A stretch of DNA of 64,000 nt from Sulfurospirillum deleyianum DSM 6946. GTDB lineage: Bacteria > Campylobacterota > Campylobacteria > Campylobacterales > Sulfurospirillaceae. The stretch covers positions 1,116,001 through 1,180,000 of the forward strand of contig NC_013512.1 of the NCBI RefSeq assembly GCF_000024885.1. The letters run 5' to 3'. How positions within the stretch are numbered: the stretch's first letter is position 1; each line of letters starts with the position of its first letter. The position numbers were made by a program, and so were the translations under genes. Shown piece after piece: positions 24,143-32,846 of this stretch. The notes under the pieces are model-generated. The model was not told where the DNA came from. It was given only the letters and a program-made list of their open reading frames with translations, and did no database searches.

Positions 24143-24886
24143 TTAGTGAAAACTCTCCACCAAGCGTTGTACCAGTAAATTCCACCCATCCACGAGTACA
24201 AAGATAAGCAGCTTAAAAGGTAGCGAAATCATCGCAGGGGGAAGCATCATCATACCCATTGCCATCAACACAGAACTCACCACCATATCGATAACCAAAA
24301 AAGGCAAGTAGAGCAAAAAGCCTATCTCAAAGGCTGTTTTTAACTCACTAATCATAAAGGCGGGCATCGCGACGGTTAAGGGCACATCTTCAATATTTTT
24401 AGGGTTTTCAAGGTTACGAATACGAAAGAAGAGTGCCAAATCTTTCTCACGGGTATTTCGAATCATAAAGGCTTTAAAAGGCGCTGAGCCTTTCTCAAAA
24501 GCCTCTTGATAGCTCATTTTCTCTGCTAAATAAGGCTTAATTGCCACATCATAGGACTCTTTCATGACAGGTTCCATGATAAAAAAGGTCAAAATCATCG
24601 CCAAAGAAACCATCACTTGTGAAGGTGGCATCTGCTGTGTTCCTAAGGCTTGACGCAAAAATGAGAAGACAATCAAGAGACGTAAAAAACTGGTCATCAT
24701 GAAAATGAGTGAAGGGGCTAAAACCAAAATGGTTAAAACCAATACCAAATTCATACTGGTCACAAGCTGTTGCGGAGAGTCTGGCGCACTCAAAGAGAGA
24801 TTGACGGTCGGAATGGTGTCAGCACCAAACGCCATAGGAGTAAGGGAGAGCAAAAGCAAGAGTAACACCCTCTTTAAGTTTTTCAA
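24143..24886 (-). CDS. fliP: FliP, flagellar type III export gate protein (3' end supplied by the element)
   Basis: 247-residue inner-membrane export gate component. The signal-peptide-like N-terminus KNLKRVLLLLLLSLTPMAFG is followed by helices with the family stretches LIFMMTSFLRLLIVFSFLRQ and [20 protein letters not shown]. The start is TTG 24886: GAAGGA lies five bases upstream. The longer ATG form from 24979 adds 31 unrelated residues. Codons within 24143-24224 probably came with the integrated element: they differ only silently from the displaced original tail at 15545-15626. The protein is intact, so motility should be preserved. Confidence 0.95.
   Translation of the reverse strand: MKNLKRVLLLLLLSLTPMAFGADTIPTVNLSLSAPDSPQQLVTSMNLVLVLTILVLAPSLIFMMTSFLRLLIVFSFLRQALGTQQMPPSQVMVSLAMILTFFIMEPVMKESYDVAIKPYLAEKMSYQEAFEKGSAPFKAFMIRNTREKDLALFFRIRNLENPKNIEDVPLTVAMPAFMISELKTAFEIGFLLYLPFLVIDMVVSSVLMAMGMMMLPPAMISLPFKLLIFVLVDGWNLLVQRLVESFH
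24225..24268. repeat. Right copy of the 44-bp direct repeat, inside fliP
   Basis: Identical to 15627-15670. It encodes part of the last FliP membrane segments ([11 protein letters not shown]). Integrases that target genes usually use such conserved 3' coding sequence, and the reading frame is kept across the junction. Confidence 0.8.
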
Positions 24887-25002
24887 ATAACGTCCTTCAA
24901 TGTAATTGCATGATTTTAGTTGCTTTTGCGTTAAAAACCTTTTAATCTTTAAACAACTTTTCGTTAAAATAGACGCCAAACAATGCGTAGGAAGACCAAT
25001 TT

Positions 25003-26304
25003 ATGAATATTTCAATTGCAATTATGGCAGCGGGGCTAGGCACGAGAATGAAGTCCACACTCCCAAAAGTCCTTCATGAAATCAGCGGCTTTGAGATGTT
25101 ATACCACATCATCAAAGAATCCCAAAAAATCAGCGATGACATCCATGTCATTTTATACCATCAAGCAGAGCTCGTTCAAGAGAAGATGAATCGCTATTTT
25201 TCAGGGATTCACTATGTCATTCAAGACCACCAAAATTTTCCAGGAACAGGGGGTGCCATTCGTGGAGTCAACCCAAAATATGAAAAACTACTCGTCTTAA
25301 ATGGCGATATGCCTCTGCTTGAAGCAGAAAATATGCAAAATTTTGCACATTTAGAAGCCGATGTCGTTATGAGTACCTTTACATGTAAAGAGCCTTTTGG
25401 TTATGGACGTGTCATCATGGATAACGAGCACAATGTCCTCAAAATCGTTGAAGAAAAAGATGCGAATACTGAAGAGAAAAAAGTCACTGCGGTGAATGCG
25501 GGTGTGTATCTTTTTAGAAGCGATTTTTTAAAGGAAAACCTCTGCAAACTTACCAATGAGAACAGTCAAAAAGAGTATTACATCACTGATTTGATTGCTC
25601 TTGCCAATGCTCAAAATAGAGCTGTTAAAGCCCTTTTTGTCGATGAAAAAACCTTTATGGGCGTAAACTCGAAGCACCATCTTTCCATCGCTGAGGAGCT
25701 GATGCAAGAGCGCATGAAACGTCGTTTTATGGAGCAAGGAGTGAGTATGCGCCTTCCTTCAACCATCTACATTGAAGCGGATGTACAGATAAGGGGTGAG
25801 TGCAAACTCGAAAATGGCGTCACACTGCTTAAAGGCACGGTTTTAGAAAATGCCCATATTAAAGCGCATTCGGTGATTGAAAAAAGCGTGATTAAAAACT
25901 CTGATATTGGACCCATGGCACGCATTCGTCCTGGTTCTATCATTGAAGATACACACATTGGAAACTTCGTAGAAGTCAAAAAATCAACCCTCAAAGGGGT
26001 TAAAGCGGGACACTTAAGCTACCTTGGTGATGCAAGCATTGATGAGGGAACGAACATCGGCTGTGGGACGATTACATGTAATTACGATGGCAAAGCCAAA
26101 TACCAAACCATCATCGGTAAAAACGTCTTTGTCGGAAGCGATAGCCAACTCGTAGCACCCCTCACGATTGCGGATGATGTGCTTATCGCTTCAGGGACAA
26201 CCGTTACCAAAAACATCCCCAAAGGTGCCTTAGCCATTAATCGTGCCCCTCTTAAAATCATGGAAGGCTTCTTCTATAAATTTTTTGGAAAAAACCATGC
26301 ATAA
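25003..26304 (+). CDS. glmU: GlmU, bifunctional UDP-GlcNAc pyrophosphorylase / GlcN-1-P acetyltransferase
   Basis: Makes UDP-GlcNAc for peptidoglycan and LPS. 433 residues: the N-terminal uridyltransferase has AAGLGTRMKSTLPKVLHE at 8-25, and the C-terminal left-handed beta-helix has hexapeptide repeats (IGPMARIRPGSII, HIGNFVEVKKS, IGCGTITCNYDG). GGAAGACC precedes the ATG. Two TTACATGTAA copies lie inside (25379, 26072). coaBC overlaps its end by 8 bp. Confidence 0.97.
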   Translation: MNISIAIMAAGLGTRMKSTLPKVLHEISGFEMLYHIIKESQKISDDIHVILYHQAELVQEKMNRYFSGIHYVIQDHQNFPGTGGAIRGVNPKYEKLLVLNGDMPLLEAENMQNFAHLEADVVMSTFTCKEPFGYGRVIMDNEHNVLKIVEEKDANTEEKKVTAVNAGVYLFRSDFLKENLCKLTNENSQKEYYITDLIALANAQNRAVKALFVDEKTFMGVNSKHHLSIAEELMQERMKRRFMEQGVSMRLPSTIYIEADVQIRGECKLENGVTLLKGTVLENAHIKAHSVIEKSVIKNSDIGPMARIRPGSIIEDTHIGNFVEVKKSTLKGVKAGHLSYLGDASIDEGTNIGCGTITCNYDGKAKYQTIIGKNVFVGSDSQLVAPLTIADDVLIASGTTVTKNIPKGALAINRAPLKIMEGFFYKFFGKNHA

Positions 26305-27508
26305 AGAACTGTTGCTAGGCAAAAAAATTCTTCTAGGCATTACAGGCAGTATTGCGATTTATAAAGCCTTAGAGCTGATTCGTCTTTTCATTAAATCGGG
26401 CGCTGAGGTAAAAGTGGTGATGAGTGAAGATGCGAAGAAATTTATCGCACCGCTTACCTTTGAGACGCTGAGTCAAAACAAGGTTTTACATGGTGAAACA
26501 GAGAGTTGGAGTGAAGGGCTGAGTCACATTCACACAGGCAAGTGGGCAGACCTTTTTCTTATAGCTCCAGCTTCTGTGAACACCATCAATAAACTTTCTC
26601 ACGGCATCGCCGATAACCTACTCACACAAACGGCTATTGCCTTTACGAAAACGCTTATGTTAGCACCATCTGCCAATACCAATATGATGCTCAATCCCAT
26701 CACGCAAGAGAGTTTGAGTAAACTCGCCCACTATGGTTATGAAATCATCCAACCTCAATCCAAACTGCTTGCTTGCAATGATGAAGGTGTAGGCGCTTTA
26801 GCGGATGTGGAGGAGATATTTTATCGCAGTGCCAAAGCGCTTCTTAAAGAGCCCTTTTGGCAAGGTCGTAATGTCATCATTACCGGTGGTGGTACAAGGG
26901 AAAAAATAGACGATGTGCGCTGTTTAAGCAACTTTTCCAGTGGTAAACAAGCCTCTGCTTTAGCACTCTGCTTATACCTCAAAGGGGCAAATGTGACGTT
27001 AATTAGCAGTGGAGAAACGCCCCTTTTACAAGAGATAAATCTTTTACATGTAAAGAGTAGTTTTGAGTTACACCATGCGTTAACGCATCAAATGGAACAA
27101 CAAAAACGCTCAGAGAAAATGCCCTATCTTTTTATGGCAGCCGCCGTGAGTGATTATGTACCCCTTCATTCTCACAGTGGAAAACTTAAAAAAGAGACCC
27201 TTGGAGAGATTTTTATCCTAGAGCTCAAACGCAACCTTGATATTCTCTCCACCATTCCTAAAAAAGGCTACAAAGTCATTGGTTTTAAAGCAGAGCTAGA
27301 TGAAAAAAATGGTCTGATTAATGCCCAAAAAATGCTAGAAGCCAAAGAGCTAGATGCTGTGTGTCTGAACATACTCAAAGAGCAAAATAATTTTGGAAGC
27401 AATAAAAATGAGATCACGTTTATTACCAAAACGCATGTTGAAACCCTCCCTCTCTCAGATAAGTTTCATATCGCTCAAGCCATCGTTGAACAATCACAAA
27501 ATATATGA
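26297..27508 (+). CDS. coaBC: CoaBC, phosphopantothenoylcysteine synthetase/decarboxylase
   Basis: Two consecutive steps of coenzyme A synthesis. 403 residues from the ATG at 26297 (MHKELLLGKKILLGITGSIA); the longer frame from 26243 lies inside glmU. The N-terminal flavoprotein (CoaC) domain contains SHIHTGKWADL and APSANTNMM. The C-terminal CoaB domain contains GGGTREKIDDVRCLSNFSSG. Its end overlaps the next ORF by 4 bp. Confidence 0.96.
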   Translation: MHKELLLGKKILLGITGSIAIYKALELIRLFIKSGAEVKVVMSEDAKKFIAPLTFETLSQNKVLHGETESWSEGLSHIHTGKWADLFLIAPASVNTINKLSHGIADNLLTQTAIAFTKTLMLAPSANTNMMLNPITQESLSKLAHYGYEIIQPQSKLLACNDEGVGALADVEEIFYRSAKALLKEPFWQGRNVIITGGGTREKIDDVRCLSNFSSGKQASALALCLYLKGANVTLISSGETPLLQEINLLHVKSSFELHHALTHQMEQQKRSEKMPYLFMAAAVSDYVPLHSHSGKLKKETLGEIFILELKRNLDILSTIPKKGYKVIGFKAELDEKNGLINAQKMLEAKELDAVCLNILKEQNNFGSNKNEITFITKTHVETLPLSDKFHIAQAIVEQSQNI

Positions 27509-28227
27509 TCTCTTCGTTGCAAAAACTCGTTGGTATTGGTAGTGATATAGGGCGCACAAGTAGCTCTTCCGTTCCTTTCAATGCCGCCTTACCCATTAGC
27601 ATTGAAGTGCTGAAAAAGATAGATGCAATGCGCTATCGACTCAGGGTTGGACGTAAAGAGTTAAGTACCAAAAGCCATAAAACCCTAGATGAGGGGCAAG
27701 TTTATTGGGGTAATTTTTTTGAAGGAAAAGGAGGGGTTTTGACCCTCTCTCACCTTTATAAACAACCACGCCTTTTTCAAGATGAGACCTACTTTCTCCC
27801 CATTGCGTTAGAAGATTTTTTTGAAAATGAACCTATCCAATACGAAACCTTCAAACACTTTTTACTGCAAATTCTAAGCGATAAAACCATATCCAAATCC
27901 CTTTTTCAAACCTATACAACAATGCTTCTTGCGCTGAGTAAAGGGATTGTGCATGCGCCACTGTTGCATGAAGGGAAAAAGGTTTTGGTGCAACTTTATC
28001 ATGAGGCTTCTTCGATTCATTTTTACCTTGCCTTTGAACATTTAGGCCCCCTACATGGTCAATTAATGGCAAATCATACGACACTCACCTGTCTTTATGA
28101 AAACACTTTTATCCTCCTAGAAAAAGCTCTGCGTCAGCATAAGAGTGTGGCACTGGAGTTGGGACTTGAAAAAGAGATAGAGCCTTTTTTTGAGGGCAGT
28201 GATTTAGTTTTAGATATTAAAGGTTAA
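27505..28227 (+). CDS. Conserved-looking protein of unknown function
   Basis: 240 residues, no signal peptide or membrane segment, not recognised. The N-terminus is Ser-rich (IGRTSSSSVPFNAALPIS); the middle has an SH3-like stretch (YRLRVGRKELSTKS...GQVYWGNFF). It starts inside the coaBC stop (ATGA) and is followed with 1-bp overlap by the prepilin peptidase gene, so it is clearly part of the operon. A link to surface appendage assembly is only a guess from context. Confidence 0.6.
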   Translation: MISSLQKLVGIGSDIGRTSSSSVPFNAALPISIEVLKKIDAMRYRLRVGRKELSTKSHKTLDEGQVYWGNFFEGKGGVLTLSHLYKQPRLFQDETYFLPIALEDFFENEPIQYETFKHFLLQILSDKTISKSLFQTYTTMLLALSKGIVHAPLLHEGKKVLVQLYHEASSIHFYLAFEHLGPLHGQLMANHTTLTCLYENTFILLEKALRQHKSVALELGLEKEIEPFFEGSDLVLDIKG

Positions 28228-28961
28228 TGATGATTGAACTTCTTTTAGTTATACTCTTTGGTTTATGCGTAGGTTCTTTTTTAAATGTCGCCATTTTGAG
28301 GCTTCCTAAAGGAGAGAGTATCAATCTTCCCGCATCGCACTGTCCCCTCTGTTTACACCCTTTGCGCTGGTACCATAACATTCCCCTCCTTTCATGGATC
28401 TTTCTTCGAGGCAAATGTGCCTTTTGTCACAGCCCAATTTCGGTACAATACCCTCTTATTGAACTTAGCAGTGCCTTCGTGTATGGAATCGTCTATTTTA
28501 GAGAACCTGCGCTGGTTCAGGCTTTGCTGATAGGTTCTATTTTTGCCCTATTGTTAGCGCTAAGTATCATTGATTTGCGTTATAAAGCTGTACCTGACGC
28601 ACTGAGTTTGCCTGCATTGATCATTGCTTTTTGCACAGCTTCACCTTTGGAGTCACTTCAAAATGGACTTTTATTCATGGGTGCATTGAGTTTACTTCGC
28701 TTTTTGGTTTCGTTTTTAACCCAAAAAGAGGCGATGGGAGAAGCTGATATTATTATTGCGGGAATTATCGGTGCACTTTTAGGCATTAAACTAGGAATGG
28801 CAGCCATTTACATAGCTGCTCTTATTGCATTGATAGCCTTTATGGTTGTACGAAAGAGAGGATATGAACTCCCCTTTATTCCCTTCCTCTCCTTAGGGCT
28901 TTTTATCACATGGCTTTGGAGTGAGCCTATCTTATCTTTTATGGAATCGCTATATGAATAG
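28227..28961 (+). CDS. pilD: Prepilin peptidase / N-methyltransferase (A24 family)
   Basis: 244-residue polytopic membrane protease that processes type IV pilin or pseudopilin leaders. It has the N-terminal motif GSFLNVAILRLPKGES, two CxxC pairs (CPLC, CAFC) of the methyltransferase-side zinc site, and the catalytic aspartates in IDLRYKAVPD and GEADIII. It matters here because type II secretion or DNA-uptake pseudopili need it. The next gene overlaps by 8 bp. Confidence 0.92.
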   Translation: MMIELLLVILFGLCVGSFLNVAILRLPKGESINLPASHCPLCLHPLRWYHNIPLLSWIFLRGKCAFCHSPISVQYPLIELSSAFVYGIVYFREPALVQALLIGSIFALLLALSIIDLRYKAVPDALSLPALIIAFCTASPLESLQNGLLFMGALSLLRFLVSFLTQKEAMGEADIIIAGIIGALLGIKLGMAAIYIAALIALIAFMVVRKRGYELPFIPFLSLGLFITWLWSEPILSFMESLYE

Positions 28962-29979
28962 AACCAGTCGTTATCTTTTAAAACATTTTGGAGCACTCTT
29001 TAGCTCATTATTTTTTATTCTTTTTTTCATTACGTCTATTGTGTTTTTTATCAAAATTACGGCACTTACAGCCATTATTCAGATGAATTTTTTAGAATTA
29101 GGAACGCTTTATATTTACCTGCTCCCAAGAACCCTTGTCTATACCTTGCCTATTACCTTTTTTATCGCATTGTGTATTACCCTTTTTAATCTTTCAAAAG
29201 AGAATGAAACGATTGTACTCTTTACGCTAGGCTATAATCCCCAAAAAATTGCACGTCTTTTTTTGTTGCTTGCAACAGGGCTATCGCTCCTTTTAATCCT
29301 CAATATTTTCGTACTCATTCCTATTTCAAAAGAACTCAATAGCAATTTTATCGATTACAAAAAAGCAGAAGCCAAATTTAATATCAAAGCCAGTGAATTT
29401 GGTCAAAAATTTTCACAATGGCTTGTTTACATTGAAAAGAGTGATGATCAAAAACACTTTAGTGGTGTCACACTCTATCAAGTACCCACGCCAAACGAGG
29501 ATGAAAGACTCATCCTAGCGAATAATGCTCTCATTGAAAATACCGATGGAAAACTACGACTCAATCTCGAAGAGGGAAAAATCTTTGAGTTTAAAAAAAA
29601 TGAGATAGAACAAATCAATTTTGAACGTATGCATATCAACTCGCAGCCCAAAGCAGGTATTGGCACGATTCAAAGTGTCAAAGAGTATTGGAATGGCGTT
29701 TTTGTCAATTCAAAACGTGCGTATGAGTTAGCTTTCTTTCTACTGATTGCGCTTTTCCCTTTAGCGTCAACACTGATTGCGTTGAGTATTGGGATTGTGA
29801 CCTATCGCTATAACAAAGGGGGTATTTATATCGCCATGTTTGCAACAATTTTTATCTATTTTGCTGCTGCAACGCTCTTTTCCACATGGCACCCACAAAG
29901 TGCGCCTCTTGTTGTGTTTATCCTTACCTTCTTTATCGCTTATCGTATCTATCTAAAGTACATTAAAACGGTTTATTAA
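28954..29979 (+). CDS. LptF/LptG-family permease (YjgP/YjgQ)
   Basis: Part of the LPS transport machine that extracts lipopolysaccharide from the inner membrane. 341 residues from ATG 28954 (MNRTSRYLLKHFG), with three N-terminal and three C-terminal membrane helices around a periplasmic beta-jellyroll (about 130-250). The ATG overlaps the pilD stop by 8 bp; the earlier Met at 28921 lies inside pilD. I cannot tell LptF from LptG without a comparison. Confidence 0.88.
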   Translation: MNRTSRYLLKHFGALFSSLFFILFFITSIVFFIKITALTAIIQMNFLELGTLYIYLLPRTLVYTLPITFFIALCITLFNLSKENETIVLFTLGYNPQKIARLFLLLATGLSLLLILNIFVLIPISKELNSNFIDYKKAEAKFNIKASEFGQKFSQWLVYIEKSDDQKHFSGVTLYQVPTPNEDERLILANNALIENTDGKLRLNLEEGKIFEFKKNEIEQINFERMHINSQPKAGIGTIQSVKEYWNGVFVNSKRAYELAFFLLIALFPLASTLIALSIGIVTYRYNKGGIYIAMFATIFIYFAAATLFSTWHPQSAPLVVFILTFFIAYRIYLKYIKTVY

Positions 29980-29983
29980 ACCC

Positions 29984-30727
29984 ATGCGTGTTAAATTGAT
30001 TTTAAGCTACGATGGAAGTCATTTTTATGGCTTCCAACGCCAAAATAATGAAAATGAGCACTTTCAAACCGTTACAGGGATACTTGAAAAAAGTTTAAAA
30101 GCATTGGGGATTCACACACCTATCGTTGGAAGTGGAAGAACGGATAGAGGAGTTCATGCCCTTAGGCAAGTTGTACATCTTGACCTTCCCCTTTTTTGGG
30201 AAAAAGAGTACGAAAAGCTACGCTCATTACTCAATCGTAGCCTAATGCCACACCTGTACATCCAACAGATACACCCTACCCTTCCCAACTTTCATGCACG
30301 TTTTAGCGCTCAAAAAAGGCTCTATCGCTACTTTCTTTACGATGGAGTGTATCAGCCTTTTTATGCACACTACGCTTTACATGTAAACGCCTTAGACGTA
30401 CAACGCTTACATCATGTTGCACAATCTTTTCAAGGTGCTCATAATTTTGAATTTTTTAAAAAACAAGGGGGAGGACTAACACGCGATGAGCGTATCCTTT
30501 ATAAAGTAGGAGCCTATCGTTATAAACATTTGATTGTTATCTACTTTTTGGGAGATGCTTTTTTACGCTCACAAATTCGCATGATGTGTGATGCGCTTCT
30601 TAAAGTTTGCTACGATGAAATAAGAGAAGAAGAGCTGATAGCCCAATTACGAAGAGAAAAAAAAGTTTCCACAACACTTCTTCCACCCAGTGGACTCTAT
30701 CTTTCACGTATTTTTTACGAGACATAA
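29984..30727 (+). CDS. truA: TruA, tRNA pseudouridine(38-40) synthase
   Basis: 247 residues. Catalytic Asp lies in GSGRTDRGVHALRQVVHLD (residues about 51-70). The opening MRVKLILSYDGSHFYGFQRQ and the late FLRSQIRMMCDALL are typical. It is the last gene of the glmU-to-truA run; the stop is followed by a hairpin-rich gap. A TTACATGTAA copy at 30377-30386 gives ALHVNAL. Confidence 0.96.
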   Translation: MRVKLILSYDGSHFYGFQRQNNENEHFQTVTGILEKSLKALGIHTPIVGSGRTDRGVHALRQVVHLDLPLFWEKEYEKLRSLLNRSLMPHLYIQQIHPTLPNFHARFSAQKRLYRYFLYDGVYQPFYAHYALHVNALDVQRLHHVAQSFQGAHNFEFFKKQGGGLTRDERILYKVGAYRYKHLIVIYFLGDAFLRSQIRMMCDALLKVCYDEIREEELIAQLRREKKVSTTLLPPSGLYLSRIFYET

Positions 30728-30795
30728 GATACGCAAATATCACTATTTCAATAGAGTTTTTGCAGAACTCTTAATACGCCTTTAAAGCAAAGCTC

Positions 30796-30838
30796 AAAAC
30801 GCAGTTTCTGTGAAAAGGCTACGTTAACACTGCGTTTT
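30796..30838. terminator. Hairpins between convergent truA and the GH3-like gene
   Basis: AAAACGCAGT (30796-30805) pairs perfectly with ACTGCGTTTT (30829-30838) around a 23-nt loop. A second near-perfect hairpin (TTCTTGCAAAA with TTTTGCGAGAA, about 30877-30902) lies next to the stop of the GH3-like gene. Together they fill the 176-bp gap between converging operons. Confidence 0.5.
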
Positions 30839-30903
30839 CTTCAGCAGAAAGCCCTCGCACCCTTGCTACTTTTTCTTCTTGCAAAATGAGTTTTGCGAGA
30901 AGT

Positions 30904-31941
30904 CTAATGAGCCATTTTTTGTTTTAATGCCATAATACGCTTATAAGAAAGTTCAATGCGTTGGGGACGAATTTCTCCTTTGCGCACACCCTCCATAATA
31001 ATTCGCTGTACCGTAAAAGGAATACTCGCATCATCCCCAAAATAGTTTGGAAAGACAAACACATCGACACCCGCATGAAGCGAACGAAGAATACGCTGTT
31101 TAAAATCGACTTTGCTTGAAAGCGAATTTGTCCGTAAATGATTTGCAAAAACGACACCCTCAAAGTGCATTTTCTGGCGCAAGAGTGTCTCAATCACTTT
31201 GGAAGAAAAAAGCATAGGATTTTTTTCATCCAAATCTTCACACATAGCATGAGAGATCAAAACTGCGTCCATCTTACCAAAAGCAATCAAATCATAATAA
31301 GGCTTTAACTGTTCAAAACGCCATGAAGTGAGTGTAGCTTCGGTTGAAAAGTTATTCCATATATTTTCACCTGCACTGGGAAAATATTTCACAACAGGAA
31401 GCACACCTTTTTGTGTAAGCGCCGTACTAAAGAGCATGGCATAGGTGGTAATGACTTCTTCAAGTGCTGAATAACGCTGTTCGCTTTTTACATCACTTTG
31501 CAAATCCAACGTAGGTGCAAAATTCAGATTGATTCCTGCGTCTGCTAACTCTTGAGCACTTTTTATATAACGGGCTTCTGCCTCTAAGATATCACTCTTT
31601 TCCACCATTTCACGAGGAGAAAGTAAAGGAGTAAATCCTTCTAAAGAAGTACTGCCGTCAAACTCCACCGCCACCATAAGAGGCGTTTTGGAAGTTTGTT
31701 TTTTTAGATAAGCCGTTAATTTTCTGACTTGTTCAGGGGTATGAATATTTTTTTGTGAAAGAAAAATCCCACCAATTTTTTCACGTTTAATATCTTTTGC
31801 AACCTGCTCAACCCACTTATCGCCCTCTTTTTCCCCATCAAAACCAATAACAATCATCTGAGAAACCATTGTTTCTAATGAAGGTGTCTTAGCATACACC
31901 GAAACGATTAAAAGCAAAAAGGCTAAAAATAGTCGCATCAT
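30904..31941 (-). CDS. Exported glycoside hydrolase family 3-like protein, active-site residues missing
   Basis: 345 residues with a signal peptide (MMRLFLAFLLLIVSVYA). The GH3/NagZ barrel is recognisable (MIVIGFDGE, IGGIFLSQKNI, NLNFAPTLDLQ). Three catalytic landmarks are changed: DxEGGxVxR is here VEFDGSTSLEGF, KHFPGHG is here KYFPSAGE, and the nucleophile Asp of the SDD(L/M) motif is replaced in VVFANHLR. Length matches NagZ, but hydrolase activity is doubtful; a binding or structural role on peptidoglycan is possible. The start touches the gpsA stop. Confidence 0.75.
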   Translation of the reverse strand: MMRLFLAFLLLIVSVYAKTPSLETMVSQMIVIGFDGEKEGDKWVEQVAKDIKREKIGGIFLSQKNIHTPEQVRKLTAYLKKQTSKTPLMVAVEFDGSTSLEGFTPLLSPREMVEKSDILEAEARYIKSAQELADAGINLNFAPTLDLQSDVKSEQRYSALEEVITTYAMLFSTALTQKGVLPVVKYFPSAGENIWNNFSTEATLTSWRFEQLKPYYDLIAFGKMDAVLISHAMCEDLDEKNPMLFSSKVIETLLRQKMHFEGVVFANHLRTNSLSSKVDFKQRILRSLHAGVDVFVFPNYFGDDASIPFTVQRIIMEGVRKGEIRPQRIELSYKRIMALKQKMAH

Positions 31942-32831
31942 TATGAATCCGCAAGAAGGTCTTTGACGCTTTCTTTAGGGTTTTTACCTTTTAAAATCAG
32001 CGCAATTTCATGAGCGATGGGAGTATAGATTCCATGTTTTGACGAAAGTTCAAAAATAGCCTCTGAGGTAAAAACACCCTCAGCCACTTCACCTAATGCT
32101 TCAAGAATAGCATCCAATTTTTTCCCTTCTGCTAAAAAGAATCCAACACGGTAATTACGAGACAGTGTGCTCGATGCTGTTAAAAAAAGGTCACCTGCGC
32201 CACTTAAACCCAAAAAAGTCTCGTCCGTTGCACCAAAATATTTTCCAAAACGATGCATTTCAACAAGACCTCGTGCAATCAAACTAGCCCTCGCGTTATT
32301 GCCAAGCTTTAATCCATCACAAATGCCACTAGCGATTGCCAAAACATTTTTATAAGCACCGCATACTTCCGCACCAATAACATCGTTTGAAGTGTAGGTT
32401 TTCATAAAAGAGGGAAAAAACGAAGCAAACTCTTTTGCAAGTCCTTCATTGCTTGAATTAATTACCACTGCCGTTGGTAATCCTTGCATCACCTCTGAAG
32501 CAAAAGAAGGACCGGAGAGAAAACTAAGATTTTCCTCAGGGATATACGCAGCAAAAATTTCATTTAAAAAAGCTCCACTGCCTTTTTCTATGCCTTTGGC
32601 AGCCACAAGGATTTTTTGTCCTAAAAACTGAAAATGCTCATCCAACCATGTACGAACAACTTGAGCAGGAAGAGCAAAAACAAGGTATTCACACGCCAAT
32701 GCCTCTTCAAGACTAACAAAATTTTCAAGAGATTTTCTTTGACGAGATGTAATCTTACATGTAACGTTTTTAGAGAGTGCAAACTGTAACGCTTGCCCCC
32801 ATTTTCCTGCTCCAATAACAGCGATACTCAC
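31941..32831 (-). CDS. gpsA: GpsA, NAD(P)-dependent glycerol-3-phosphate dehydrogenase
   Basis: Supplies sn-glycerol-3-P for phospholipids. 296 residues. Rossmann motif GAGKWGQAL at 7-15, LSGPSFASEV, CGAYKNVLAIASGICDGLKLGNN and GLSGAGDLFLT are all family signatures. It lies 15 bp after gatB. A TTACATGTAA copy at 32755-32764 encodes VTCKI. Confidence 0.96.
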   Translation of the reverse strand: MSIAVIGAGKWGQALQFALSKNVTCKITSRQRKSLENFVSLEEALACEYLVFALPAQVVRTWLDEHFQFLGQKILVAAKGIEKGSGAFLNEIFAAYIPEENLSFLSGPSFASEVMQGLPTAVVINSSNEGLAKEFASFFPSFMKTYTSNDVIGAEVCGAYKNVLAIASGICDGLKLGNNARASLIARGLVEMHRFGKYFGATDETFLGLSGAGDLFLTASSTLSRNYRVGFFLAEGKKLDAILEALGEVAEGVFTSEAIFELSSKHGIYTPIAHEIALILKGKNPKESVKDLLADS

Positions 32832-32846
32832 GCACGTCTCTCTTTA

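Noticed and set aside
15545-24268. The two fliP ends as a simple tandem duplication
   Set aside because: Fifteen silent differences with sharp borders, an integrase beside one copy and arm-like repeats fit site-specific integration better.
24887-24979. Longer N-terminus of fliP
   Set aside because: Basic, non-signal sequence before a ribosome site; TTG 24886 gives the normal FliP length.
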